Assembly: GCF_018143015.1 (NCBI RefSeq)
Contig: NC_054746.1
Span: forward strand, 10,841,532 to 10,905,531
DNA: 64,000 bases
From: Lytechinus variegatus
Lineage: Eukaryota; Echinodermata; Echinoidea; Temnopleuroida; Toxopneustidae
Direction of reading: 5' to 3'
The notes beneath the pieces are model-generated. The model was not told where the DNA came from, searched no databases, and saw only the letters and a list, made by a program, of their open reading frames with translations. The translations under genes were made by a program, and so were the position numbers. Below are positions 40,301-55,300 of the stretch, one piece after another. The stretch's first letter is position 1. Each line of letters opens with the position of its first letter.

Positions 40301-43300
40301 TTCTTATTAAAATAATGCATGTTTATCAGTTAGAATACATGTATAAGTCTCCTTTTTAATGAGAAATGTGAATTTATGTTTGTAATTAATGAAGTGAGAA
40401 CTGATTCTCTGTAGTGCAGTAATGATGTTGATTTACCGGAACATGTACATGTATTTATGTACTATAAGTATGGGTATGTATCAATTTTAAATTCCATATC
40501 TGCAGATCAGAAGTCACAGCTCATTACATTTTAAAGCCTGTGTATAGCTTTGGTAAAGGGTCAATAATGTGATTGATAATCGAATATCATCTAATATGAC
40601 AGTCTTACTGAAGCGTAGAGACCGTTAGATATTTTTCCAACTGCACTTCTCTGAGAAAATTTCAAATATTCAAATCTTGGATATATAGCGCCCTCTCTCA
40701 GCGATGCTTGTTTTAAATTAAAAAATGGGTATTCAAGCATTTATCTTATAAATTTAGTGATTAGATATCCAAAAGTTACAGACAAAGAACATATCTTGAA
40801 AGTTTCAGCCCAATCCATGATTTGGAATAGGATTTAATTGAAAGACAAAAACACACAGATATTTTAATTTGATCGGGTGACCCGATCAAGTTAAATTTCC
40901 ATGTAAAATCACAAAATTTATCCTGTAAAACACATTTTCATTTCATATCCTCCACATCATAACTGTTATAGGGCATATCCATTCATATTAGCTAGCAATG
41001 AATTGGAATAGTGATAGGTGCATTTTGGTGGATTTACCAAAACTATACACAAGCTTTAATTTGTTTATGCATGATGACTTCAAAATGTAAGACAGATTTT
41101 CAATTTGATGCGTAAGTACTGTCAACGTTAAAATTTTTTAGTACCGGGCTAGGCCTGCATGTCAGTCAGAGCTCAGAGGTCAGAGGTCAAAATGTATTCA
41201 AATTTGATTCTACATCATTAATTTAATTTAGTTTGATGTAATTTGATTCAATTCAAAAAGTGTTGGGACGGTTTCTGATTATTTAGATAGCACTGATATG
41301 CAGGTAAAGTTTGATTGAATTAAATTCTTTAACTCTCTATTTTGCTAAGGCTCAGAGTCTGCAGGTCAAAAGTCATGTATGATTCCATGATGGTAACATG
41401 AGTGTTATTTTGAATATGTGTTGGTAGATGATACTAGATACAGGTCAAGTTCAAATTTAGAGTCTGCAGGTCAAAGGTCACAGCTTGTCATATATTTTTA
41501 ATACATCTGGATTGAGCAAAGTGGGGGAATTCATGTCCAGTGGAGTATACTCATGTTTTTTTTTTTTTTAGATATTATTCATGATTTGGGCTTATATCTA
41601 ATACAACTTTCATTAAGAAAATAGAAAGAGAATTGATTGTAATTCTGACATTTTTAAAATACTATTTCTAGGCTCGGATGACTCAAACTGGAACTCTGTC
41701 TGCCATCAAGGTTATCAAGATAGAGCCAGGTAAGTAGCCTACCCACTACTACACACACTCTTAACATTAACATTGCTCTCCTATAGTACCTTGTATATCA
41801 CAGTAGTTTATGACAGAACATTCAAATACAAAAGGAAGTCTTGAACTCTACAAATGGGACCAAGGAAACACAGCAACCAGTGGGGTTGTTTCATATGTTT
41901 TCTTGTGTACAAGAAAATCTATGCAGACTGGGTGCTGGTGCACTTGGTACTTTAGGCACTTTATGTACTCCTTTCCTATGTAATGTACATGTAGACCTGT
42001 GTAAATGAAGATTATTACCAGCCAAAATCGACCATGTGCCTCTTTCATACGTATACCAAGATTTTTGCTGGCCAAAAGTCATAACCCTTTCCCACCAGAG
42101 TTTAATGCTAGTAGGTTGGCACTGGGTGGACCTCAGCCACCTTTTGTCTGGCCCACATTTTTTGTTGGTGAAAGTCCCTAGATGGCAAATGGGCATTTAT
42201 GGTCAATTTTTTTCCTGGGGGGGGGGGGAGCATTTACAGGCCTCCATGACAGCTTAGTACAGTCCATATAACAAAGGGAAAAATAGCCCATTATCAATAT
42301 TGAATTTGAAACCTCTCGGATCAGATACAGTTGTCCAAGTGTATGTTTTTTCAGCCATGGAGAAATTTTTTGAGTTTTTTGCAAATTGTTTTCCTTATGA
42401 TTATCAAATTCAAACTGTGCTTGTTAATAAGGCATATGCCATTGATAATGATCTGTTCTGATTTTGGGGTCACATGGTCAAAGGTCAAAGAGTTTGTGCT
42501 TTATAGCACAACAACCTATAGGTTAAAGTGATTTTGAATTAATCTTACAAAAGTTTTTGATAATTTACCGTAATTGTACTTAATACAGTGCTTCCCACAA
42601 AAAAGGAGACCCCTTTATGAGATAGATTTTACCATAAATCGCCGAATAAGCACGGTCGTCATATATCGAGCTAATAATGTCAAATTTTTTTATGCAACCT
42701 GGTTTTGACACTAAAATTTCAAACTCATCTTGCTCAATAATGCATGAAGTGTTTGTCTCATATTAGGTATCAAAATAAAGAGGAATAAAAATACATGTAT
42801 GATTATGTAAATGAAATATCACAATTAATTTGCCTGTGAAGAAAAAAGACCTGGGAATCCCGGTCTCCATTTTTGTGGGACACACTGTATTTTAGATCTT
42901 GCACTTGCAGTACAAGTAGGTATAAATTTTAATCTGCTTGTAGAGTGTATACATAAGCCTGCATGACTATTTTTTATTGTAAAGTGATGAATCTATCTAC
43001 ATGTGTATAATATTGTTTAGTAGTAATGATCATTGATCATTTACAGGAACTTTCTCTTCTGAAGATGTACATACTGGTAATTAGGGCCTACCATGCTACC
43101 ATGAAAAAAAGGAGATTTTATGAAATCAGTATTTCTTAGTCTTGTGAGAAATTATTGAATTAAATTCCCAAATCAAATCTTAAATGTATAAACTGCCTTT
43201 AACAGCAAATCTACAGGAATTGATGGTGGATTTGTATCACTGCTATCAAATAAGGCTGTTATTCCAAATTTCCTGTTGTTAATTCAGACTGAACATTTAG

Positions 43301-46300
43301 TCTTGGATACAAATTTAGAATGCCTCGAGGCATCCTTGTGAAAGTAATATTGCTAATTTCCAACAGGAACTACAATGAAATTATGATCTCTATAAAACTA
43401 CTGCAGTCACTGACAGCCCGTTGATATCAAATGGTGCAGTGAAAGCTCTGCTCCATTTTCAATGTATTGGCTTCTTCGTTTCGTTTTAAGTTGTGGTTGG
43501 GAGGTCTATTTTTATAGGACTCATTCCAGATATGAACAGGAAAAAACACTTCCATTAGAAAATTGTATCCAGACTCAATTGAAACTATGCTCGTTTCATT
43601 AGCCCATATGACCTTTCTACTTTCATGTAGGTCATTGCTACATCCAAGGCAAGTTTGTCCCAAATGTCCAGTTCTCCAGTAAATGTAGATCAAGAGCATA
43701 GCATGTGAAATGGGTCAGATGAACTGAAAAATGGCACATGCTCAAAATGAATACAATTAGTGTCTCTTCAACAGTACAATTGGTCAGTTTTTTGTCTCAC
43801 CTGCATCGCAGAGTGAGACTATAGGTGCCGCTTTTCCGACGGCGGCGGCGGCGGCGTCAACATCAAATCTTAACCTAAGGTTAAGTTTTTGAAATGACAT
43901 CATAACTTAGAAAGTATATGGACCTAGTTCATGAAACTTGGCCATAAGGTTGATCGAGTATTACTGAAAATCCTATCAGAGTTTCATGCCACATGACCAA
44001 GGTCAAAGGTCATTTAGGGTCAATGAATTCAGACCACGTTGGGGGAATCAACATCAAAATCTTAACCTGAGGTTAAGTTTTTGAAATGTCACCATAACTT
44101 AGAAAATATATGGACCTAGTTCATTAAACTTGGACATAAGAGTAACCAAGTATCACTGAATATCCTGTGCAGGTTTCAGGTCACATGATCAAGGTCAAAG
44201 GTCATGTGAGGTCAATGAATTTTGGCCACATTGGGGTTATTTGTTGAATTACCATCCTATCTCTGTAAGTGTATTGGTCTACATGTACATGTAGTTCATA
44301 AAACGTGGACATAAGAGTGACCAAGTATCACTGAACATCTTGTGCGAGTTATAGTAGTTTTCAAAGTAAGCACTGCTGCTATGTTGAATCGCGTGAAGCA
44401 GGTGAGACGGCCAGAGGCATTCCACTTGTTTAAAGGGGAATGAAACCTTTGGAACAAATAGGCTTGTGTAGAAACAGACAAATCAAAGAATAAGAATAAA
44501 GAAAGTTTGAGAAAAATCACACAAATAATGAGAAAGTTATGAGCATTTTAATATTGCAATCACTAATACTATGGAGATCCTCCCATTGGCAATGCGACAA
44601 GGATGTGTGATGTCACTGATGAACAACTTTCCCTTTGGTGGACTATAAAATACCCTCAAAATGTTTCTTTTTGCTTTTTCTTATGATGATACAAACTCTC
44701 TATCCATGATGCATTCTTAAAAAATATGTATTACATGCCCTCATGTAGAAAGAACACAATGATCTATGGATAGATGTGATAAAAGAGGCAATTCAAGTGA
44801 AATATATACTAAAGTAATGGGGAGAGTTGTTCACAAGTGACATCACACATCTTTGTCGCATTGCCAATTTGCTATCTCCATAGCATTAGTGATCGCAATA
44901 TTCAAATGCTCATAACTTTCTTGTTATTTGTCCGATTTTTCTCAAACTTTTGTTGATCTGTTTCTTTGATTTTTCTGTTTTCACAAAAGCTATCTTGTTC
45001 CAATGGTTTCATTCTCCTTTAAAGATTTGCTGTACATATATTTCAGAAGATTTTATTCAATGTGTCAATAATTTTCAAGTTGTAAATTATTCATATGCAT
45101 ATATATGGATGATTCCATGGTCAGTCACATTACACTTAATGTCTTTTTTAATACTTGATGCTGTCAGTTTTACAAGGGTGAGTCTTTCCATCAATTTACC
45201 TTGACAACCGAGGCTTTAAAACAATATACAGAAAGGTAAAATTCTGTATTCTATAGACACCATGACTTCCCGAAAATTGGTTGGTCGCATTACACAAAAA
45301 GGACATGGAAAAAAAGTGACTGAATACTTTTTAATAGTTCTTTCAAATCAACACACAATACCAATTTTTTACTCACTTTTTCACTAGTGAACATTTTCCC
45401 ATTGATAAGTGGGGAAAGGCAGTGAAAGGTTGTGAATAAGTTGGTGAAAGGGAAGTATGGAACGCAGTGGTAAAAACTTCCCCATTGAACTTTTAAGTGG
45501 GTAACCTGCAGTGCACTGACTGTTAAAAGAAAATCAGAAACTTGTGCCCATGCCCTGCTGTACTCCTGTAAGAGCTCAAAACTGCACTTTTACTAGGGAA
45601 GCAAAAGATGCACTGATTTTTGTCTCGCCTGCGTAGCGGAGCGAGACATAGGTATCACTATTTCCGGCGGCGTCGTCGTCGTCAACAATTGCGTTGTACA
45701 CCCAATAACTTTCTATAGCTTTGAGGTGGGATCACCAAATTCATACCAGAGGTCCATCTAAAGGCACAGGTCAAGTTCGAATATGAGTCGAATTTGAATA
45801 AGGTCAAAGGTCAAAGGTCAATGAACTTTCCATGACTGGCACAATTGTGTTGTACACCCAATAACTTTATCTTCGAGGTAGGATCGCCAAATTAATAACA
45901 AGAGGTCCATCTCTTGAAGGTGCAGGTCAAGTTCGAATGTGAGCCGAATTTGAATAAGGTCAAAGGTCAATGAACTTTCCATGACTGGCACTGTGCTGTG
46001 TTGTACACACAATAACTTTTTAAATCTTTGAGGTAGGATTGCCAAATTCATACAAGAGGTCCATCTCTTGAAGGTGCAGGTCAAGTTCGAATGTGAGTTA
46101 ACTGGTACTGTATGTTTGGATGCTTTTTGCATCTGTTTGTTCCACTAATGGCATGACCTTATCTGTTTGTTCCACTAATGACATGACCTACATGTATAGT
46201 TTTGACATGCATTCTCTCCATGACTGCAATCATGGCTGCAATATGCAGGCGAGACAACGCTTGGCGTTTGCCTTGTTTTTGGTGGTGAAGACCGAAATAA

Positions 46301-49300
46301 AGAATGCATGCTTGTAAAATTAATCAGTGAATTTTACAAAATCTACATGTACACGGTAGATCTACAAACAGTAACAATCAACTTTTGTTCTAAAAACTCT
46401 CATTATGCTTGCAGCTTCAGCTACACATACTTGAGTTTTAGCTTTAAAGGACAAGTCCACCCCAACAAAAAGTCGATTTGAATAAAAAGAGAAAAATCCA
46501 ACAAGCATAACACTGAAAATTTCATTAAAAATTGGATGTAAAATAAGAAAGTTATTACATTTAAAAGTTTCGCGTAATTTCACAAAACAGTTACATGTAT
46601 ATGCACATCCTGTTCGGTATGCAAATGAGGAGACTGATGACATCATCCAATCACTATTTCTTTTGTATTTTATTATATGAAATATGAAAATATTTTAATT
46701 TTCTCCTCATTTCCAAGTGAAACAATGATTAATTACCATTGTTTAATACTATAAGGTTCACTCAATTTGGTCCTTATTTTCAAATATGTAAAAAACTTTA
46801 ACCTCAACTGGTTATCTTTTCTCGTGCTACATGCAAGCCTGGCTACATGCATGTACACATTTAAATGAGACAGCAAAAATTTCCCCATTGTTTTTTTTGG
46901 GCTGGGACTTCCTCCAAGCAAGATCAAATTTTGACATACATTGCCTTCAGATGCTTCTTTTCAGTATCTTGATGCAATTTAGATCTAAGATCAGATCTGA
47001 TTTGGCACCAGAGAACATGTTTCAGTCGTGCTTAGAATCGAGCATTAAGTTATGCGTAGGCATAGTCTTTTATACTAATGTACAGACAGCTTTACATGTA
47101 GGCCTACATGTACAAGTACATGTATGCAACACCTCCCTGGTATAGCTAATGTACATGTACTGTACATATTAATATGACCATTCATAATACAGTAACCTGT
47201 TCAAAAGCAAACCAAAGGTAATGAAATGATCATGAGGCAGTCATACATGTACATGTATATACCGTAATAAAGTCGCAGGCTTGTTTCTTTCTCTTCTCCT
47301 GCACGCACGAGCATTCCTTGGATGTTTGCGGAGATTTACAGCAGTCAGCCATGGGAATAAGAACATGTAGAGAGAGAAAGAGAGGGATGGGGAAGAAGGA
47401 AATAAGTATGCCAGGGCAACATACAGTTACTGAAAAGACAGCAGGCTGAGCTTGTCTCCCGTGCCCAAATCCATTTCATTACATTGCCAATGCAATGTTA
47501 CACCACCTATTTATGTGTCTGTGTGCAATACAGTGATGGTCCTTTATCATGTACATTGTAGGCCTAATGGAGCAGTCGTTCCTTGGCTGCTTGGCGTTGA
47601 TGCCTGCGTGCAGGAGTGGATGCATTGAGGGATGGTGGGGTGAAAGTACACATGAAAAGCATTTTGGCAAATTAGATTGTTCACGGGGAAGGACAGGGAG
47701 GTATTTGTGGAATGAAAACTGACGTAGCTATATTGGCAGAGATAATATTTTGAAATGAAAAGATTGAGTTATGGTATATGACACCGTTATCATTGCAGAC
47801 ATTGTTTACAAAAGTGTGTTATGTCTAAAGTAAACAGAGAATTGTGTTTACAGATTTGTTTTGTAGCATACATACCAAGTTTTTGAAATATACATGCATA
47901 TTTTGATCAATGAAGTGCAAGTTTTGAACAGTGATTTGTTTTAAAGGAATACTATAAATACACAAGTGGAATTTAATGGTAGCTGTTCAAAATAAAATCT
48001 ATCAAAGCAGTATAATATTGACATTAATGGACATGTACGTACATAAGCTTTGTATTTGTTTGTTTAAAACTTAAGACTTTGGTAGTAATACATTACAGCT
48101 TGACTGAATAAGTTTGATCAAAATCATATTTACTAATATTGAATGAAAATCATGCCATTGATTATAGAAAATAATGTCATTGATTTACGACATAATTTAC
48201 CAAAATAAATATAGTTAATGATATGTATCATATGGAAACGGAATACAGATAGGCCCTATTGCAAAATTAAGTCCATTTAATTGCATTTATTTATTTTTTT
48301 AACACTGTACATGCAGGAAAGTGGAGTACATGTACATGTACTTCCCTGGTACATGTATGTTGAACAGTGGATTTCAACTGAACATTACCACTACCCTATT
48401 GCGAAATGAAGTCCATTTCGTCACGCTTTTTACACTGAGTGTATGTGTATGTTGAAGAGCAAATTTCAATTCACCAATACCACTACCAGTCAGAGCTCTC
48501 CTTATTTATAAAGCGCTTGAGAATTGTCAGAAATTCTAAATGTTAAAATGTTAAATTGGTGATTTTGTTCGGGGTGCGGGCGTGTCTCTCAGAAATTTTC
48601 TGTATCCTTTTGAAAGAGAATATACATATGGCTCATTTTATCTGCTTTGTCTCCTTCAGGTGATGATTTTACGATCATCCAACAAGAGATCTTGATGATG
48701 AAGGACTGTCGGCATCCAAATATTGTGGGATATTTTGGGAGTTATCTTAGAAGAGAGAAGCTATGGATTGCCATGGAATACTGTGGAGGTGGATCTCTAC
48801 AAGATATCTATCACAGTGAGTATATTATAGGGTATTTATGATTGCGCATACAGGAGCTCCTACATTAATCCGGCTACTGTAAAGCCAAGCTAGGCAGAAA
48901 GGCTGCCGATCCTGATGCTCACAACTTCTCGAGGATTTCCTTCCTTCTGGTTCCCATTTAACTCACCTGGGTCATGTGCAGCATGATGTGGGTGAATATC
49001 TTGCTGAAGTAAATTAATACTGTGACTGGGATACATACTCACGGTTCCATGACATAAGCTCCAGCGACAATTACACACTCATCGAATGATCAGCTTCAAC
49101 CCTGGATTTAACACTATACCGTACCCTAGACCTAATATAGAAACCGATTGCAACCCTAACCCTAACCCTACATCTTATACAAAATTAAGCCTGGACCAGA
49201 AGTCGCAGGAGCAAATGCTGTGTTACCAAACCCACAACCCTCTAATTGCAAGGCAAGATTCAGAACCACAGGTAAGAGTCAGTGCTGCCCAACACCCTCT

Positions 49301-52300
49301 TATCACAATTCCCATCTCTCTAAGATCAGGAGAGTGTTACATAAATAATCATGTTTGTGATTTTCACCAACAAATTTGCTCTGAGCCAATCAGATGCAGG
49401 GATTTTTAGTTGCCACTATCATCTGTCTTTGAAAATCATCAACAAAACTCGTCATGAAAGATGGTCCCCTTCCCCCTCACACATTAGGCGGTGCTATCCC
49501 GGAGGGGCCACTTCCATTCACATGTGGATACCATGCGCGACCATGGGGTCTCGAAAAGCACCCTAAACACGTGATTTCCATATTCTGAAAATGCACCCCT
49601 TAACAAGTATTGGCGTGTGAAACCCTACCCTTAACAAGTATTGGAAACAAAACGATACTTTTGGCAAATATTCCCTGAAATGAACCCCTAAACAAGTACA
49701 GGAATGTTTTATTGTTACGGGTCCTTTGGTTGTCGGCTTTAAGTTATTTGGTTTAGTACGACCCCACCTTCTACAGTCTACACCTCGCGCAAATCGGACT
49801 CTAAACACGAAGTGTTGGGCCAAAAAGGACATCTTTTATAAAACATTTTAATTTTGTTTTATCATCCCCGCAAATTCGACCCTAAACACGTAATTTTCCT
49901 AGCGAAATAGATACCCTTTTTTCATTATTTTTGTGTTTTTGTCTCACCTGCATAGCAGAGTGAGACTATAGGCGCCGCTTTTCCGACGGCGGCGGCGGCG
50001 TCAACATCAAATCTTAACCTAAGGTTAAGTTTTTGAAATGACATCATAACTTAGAAAGTATATGGACCTAGTTCATGAAACTTGGCCATAAGGTTAATCA
50101 AGTATTACTGAACATCCTATTAGAGTTTCATGTCACATGATCAAGGTCAAAGGTCATTATTTTAGGGTCAATGAACTTAGACCATGTTGGAGGAATCAAC
50201 ATCAAAATCTTAACCTGAGGTTAAGTTTTTGAAATGTCATCATAACTTAGAAAATATATGGACCTAGTTCATGAAACTTTGACATTAGGTTAATCAAGTA
50301 TCACTGAACATCCTGCCTGAGTTTCACGTCACATGACCAAGGTCAAAGGTCATTTAGGGTCAATGAACTTTGGCCGAATTGGGAGTATCTGTTGAATTCC
50401 CATCATAACTTTGAAAGTTTATGGATCTGATTCATGAAACTTGGACATAATAGTAATCAAGCATCACTGCACATTTTGTGCAAGTTTCAGGTCTCATGAT
50501 TAAGGTCAAAGGTCATTTAGGGTCAATGAACTTTGGCCGAATCGGGGGTATCTGTTGAATTACCATCATAACTTTGAAAGTTTATTGGTCTAGTTCGTTA
50601 AACTTGGACATTAGAGTAATCAAGTATCACTGAACATTCTGTGCGCATTTCAGGTCACATGACCAAGGTCAAAGGTCAATGAACTTTGGCCGAATTGGGT
50701 GTATCTGTTGAATTACCATCATAACTTTGAAAGTTTATGGATCTGATTCATGAAACTTGTACATAAGAGTAATCAAGTATCACTGAACATCCTGTGTGAG
50801 TTTCAGGTCACATGATCAAGGTCAAAGGTCATGTAAGGTCAATGAACTTTGGCCATGTTGGGGTTTTTTTTGTTGAATAACCATCATATCTCTAAGTTTA
50901 TTGGTCTTATTCATAAAAAGTGGACAAAAGAGTAACCATGTATCACTGAACATCTTGTGCGAGTTAAAGTAGTTTTCAAAGTCAGCACTGCTGCTATATT
51001 GAACCGTGTGATGCAGGTGAGACGGCCAGAGGCATTCCACTTGTTGACACCCTTATCACGTTACGTACGTAACGTGCCCAATTGTGAAAAAGACATCCTT
51101 TTTACGTGTTTTTTTGGTCGCGCATGGTATCCACTCGTCAGTGTAAGTGGCCCCCCAGGGGTGCTATACCATCCCGAGTTAGTTCAATCTCTAGATATTT
51201 GCCCGATCGGCCCTCTTCGGGATTAATCTTGAGATTCAAGAAACCTTGTCTCCACCATCGCAAGAAGAGTGATTCCTGCTTGACCAAGGCATCGAATCTT
51301 TATGGTCTGACGCCGTGAATAAATAATCCCACGTGTGTCTGCACTTGCGAATTAGCGGAATAATTTGTAAAATATTTTGCAAATAATCCCATGTTGACTT
51401 GGGATTGCAATCTTGAGTTTAATCCAGCAAACTAGTGCGATAATTGCTTCTCCGTTACAAATAATCTCAAGATTGTTCAGATCTGGATAATTTGCCGGAT
51501 CAGAAATGCGTTCTAATTTGAAAACTTGGGCTCATGCAGACGGCCCTATTGATCTGAACGCAGGGTTATGTGCACCAGTATATAAGATGCTATTGTTGGA
51601 CTGAGTCTACCATTGCGAATTTTCAGTGAAATGGTACCCTAAGGGACATTAATGAAGGGATGGTTTGTTAAACCTTTTCTTCATTGGAGACGAGGAAGAC
51701 AGTTAGCAATAAACAGACTGCCCTGAGGTCATAGTTCATATTAAATTGTGATAGAAAGAATGAGAGAAAGAGCCAAATGGGTTCAATACCACAATCTCAT
51801 AATGGGGGGGGGGGTCGATCATTTCAATATACTTGGTCTTTCCTATGGAATAAAGTTCCACAAGATATCAGTAATATTTCTTCTTGTAGCACCTTTGAAA
51901 TTCAGACTCAGACAAGCTTTCAAGTAAATATACTGTAGCTGCTGTGGATTCGCTGCATAGTAGTAGCGTGATGATGCCCAAGTATAAATGCAGAAGACAG
52001 ATATTTACGAAGGAGGAAGAAGAAGCCAGGCAACTCTGCAGAAGGCGGGAAACCAGGCTTGTAGGAGGAAAGAGAAAGAGAATAGATAATGCACTGACCT
52101 GTTTCTTTTATGTCTTTCTCCATCATTCATTTATGATTGCATGTTGGGTTTCATTTGTAATATCCACGTAAGTCATTGGAAGAACATCTTAAGAAAAATG
52201 ATTGATCCAACATACACCACTCCCTTTTGTAATGAATTGGAAAATAAAAATTGAAAAATGAAAATAGATAAAGATGGGGAAAATCAAGTGAAAGAAACAG

Positions 52301-55300
52301 AAACATTGCATTTATAGGTAGATTTATTACCTTTTTGGTTTTTATTATAAAGTGAGATGCCAGTCGGTGTTTTCATCATGTTTTGCCTCGTTGAAATTTA
52401 TTGTACACACGTTTTTCCACATTAATCTATGTACAAACCTATATGTTAACAGTTACAGTTCACTTGCATAGTGTACATGTACTTCCTTGTGTGTTTTTTT
52501 TAATACTACCACGTACTTTAAAAGCTGTAATGACACTATGACAGTGAGCAATTTACAAATAGATGAAATCTCTGATCAAAGTGATTTCATGCTTCAGGGC
52601 GCGACAAACCCGCTTGCCCGCTTGCCCGGGGCAAGTGAAAATGACGTGCGGGCAAGCACTTCTCAAAGTCAATTGCCCGATCGGGCAAGTGGTTGTTGCG
52701 TCTTCTTTTCTGTACCGTACCTCGTTTTTCCATAAATCATCAAAAATCCACACTCAAAATCATGAATAAGCCTTAAAAAATAGCGAGTAGCGCAGTTTCA
52801 AATTCCGAAATTGCGTTATTTTTTCTGTACCACGTATTTCCATACACATGGTACCAGGTATGAAAAAAATCAACGCAATGGCCGGAAAACAGATGAATGT
52901 AGTATAGGGGTCCATTATGACTACCACCATGTGCAATTTCTAATGCACATTTTCCCCCTTCCGATATCACAATTCTGTGATAAAATAATTAGAATTACAC
53001 AGGAAATAAATCACAGAGTCTAGTAACCTCGCATTGGTGAGTTGTCATTCGGCTTTGCTTTTCAAAACGGCCTATTAACATCCAAAATAACTTGCCGTAT
53101 TTGTTAATTATAACTTAAAATTCATTTGTTTTCCTTTTTGAGGGGATGAGGTAAATATCAGACAATAAATCATCAAACAAAGCTCCATCTATTTTACAAG
53201 GCCGGCGGGAGGCTCACACACGTGCGCATACTAGCTAGCCAGTCTGAGCTCTGTCTCTCTGCCAGAGCTCTGGGGGACAATTCGCTCAGTAAAGGCCTCA
53301 GATATGGTGATTTTCTGTTTCAGACAGAGTTTACATTTCGGGTATATTATTCAAAACTTCCAATAAAGTTTGATGATTTCTTCATTGTCATGTATATTTA
53401 AGTTATTAATGAATACATTCTCACCGAATTTAGACTCCCCCATAGAGAAATGCAATTTTCGTAGAAGTCTGCGTTTTCAAATAACTTCAGGAAAAGTTAG
53501 GGTATGTGGGCCTTTATTACATGGCCGAGTACAGTTTATTGTACTGGAATAGGCGAGGTAGAAATTAGATATTGAATTCATTTATATCAAAGTTCAACTC
53601 ACAGTCACACCCACACAAACACATGCACACACACACACACACCCAAGATTCTAAGCATAGTGAAAAAATTACTTAAAAATCATACAATATTAAACAATGT
53701 TAGTAATAATTCATTAATAAGTGAACAGGTATTCCTCAAAATAGAAAAAAAAAGTAGCATGTGAAAACATGTAGATAAAAATTATTGACCGAGTGCAACA
53801 TCATAAAATGATGAAGAAAAGACTTGATGGTTTCCAACTAATTAAGAGCTGAACAATAAAGAGCTGAACGTTCACTGGCTTTCTTTATAGTTTCCAATTA
53901 CGGTAAATGAAAGTAATTCTAAGGAAATATGGTAAGCAGGTAGCCATTTCGTGGATTTAAAGATGCAAAATATGAAATATTAGCAACTTTTATTGAAGGG
54001 TTTTTTAAAACCTTAAATGCCCATAAAATATCGATTTTTTTTCTCCAAAATAAACGTTAAGACTCAGGCCTACGTTGCTGAAAATATCCTTTTCAATGTG
54101 TGTTCTTTTATACTGGACATGATTCTCAATTGTTATTTTGTATACCTTAATAAAAATAAGAGTAGTGCCGTCATAATGAAAAAAATTATTTAAAAAATTG
54201 GGCAAGCAGTTTTTTCTATCGGGCAAGCAAATTTTTTCATCACTTGCCCAACAGGGCAAGTGACGAAAAAATTTTTTGTAGAGGCCTGTGCATCTTTGGT
54301 CACATTTGCCAATATAGGAAATCAATGATTGATACAGCACATATCTGTCATATTCAGTTTGAATTGAATCCGTAGATTAGCCGATCACTTAAATATAGAA
54401 TAATCAGCTCAAACTGGATGAGTTTGATTATAGCGAAGGAGCCTTTAGTGAAAGGCTGATTCAGACACATGTTCACATGTAGTTGCTGCCCAATTTCAAA
54501 GAGCCACTCAACATGCGTATCCTCACAACATTCTGGTTGCTTGACATCATCATTAACAATGCAAATAGGGTCTACATGTACACTGTATTCCAGTTAATTC
54601 CCTGCTGGAATCAAATGAAAGACTACATTGTCCCATGGTTATTCACATTCTGGAACACTGAAACCATGAAAAAAATTACACAGGGGCCGAGGGCGATTTT
54701 GCCCTTGAAACGATCAAAAGAGCCCCAGAAAATTAAAAGAAGCCCCCCCCCCAAATTCTCCATTTCACCATTATGTTTGAAGCTTATCCAATGTTTTGCA
54801 GATGTAGGCAATCAGTTGTGAAAACTAGACCCAGAAAAGAAAGAAAAAAAAATTTGCTTGCTGTGAAATCATCTTCACACTACTGATTTGAACAATTTAT
54901 TTTTAGGTGGTTTCAGACCGCCTCGAAGTTCGTCACAACTTCCAGGTATTCTCTGATCGGGAAATTTACCCCGATCAGAAAATACGAGGTATTTTGGTAA
55001 TGTGAAAGCAAACTACTCGTAAAGTACCCGCTAAATCGTAGGTACTTGGCGAAATTACGAGAACTTTCGCGGGGATTTTTCCAAGGTCGCAGGTATTTTG
55101 GCGATGTGAAAGCAAATTACGGGAACTTTTAGCCCAGCGTGTCGTTGGGCGCGGCGCCGTGGGTGGCTGCTGGGCTAGTGATTTTGAATCTCGCGCCTTG
55201 CCTGCTTATCAGACCATACTGCGCATGCTCGTAACTTCAGGAACTTACCCCGAAGGGTATGTTTCAGGGCGGTGTGAATGCAGAAATAATTAATGGGTAT

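Noticed and set aside
45818..46132. Minus-strand frame of 104 codons with repeated segments
   Set aside because: Entirely inside GTCTC element copy C; the protein repeats are the DNA repeats.
49152..49170. Chromosome-end or telomere
   Set aside because: Only three telomere-like units within a gene intron.
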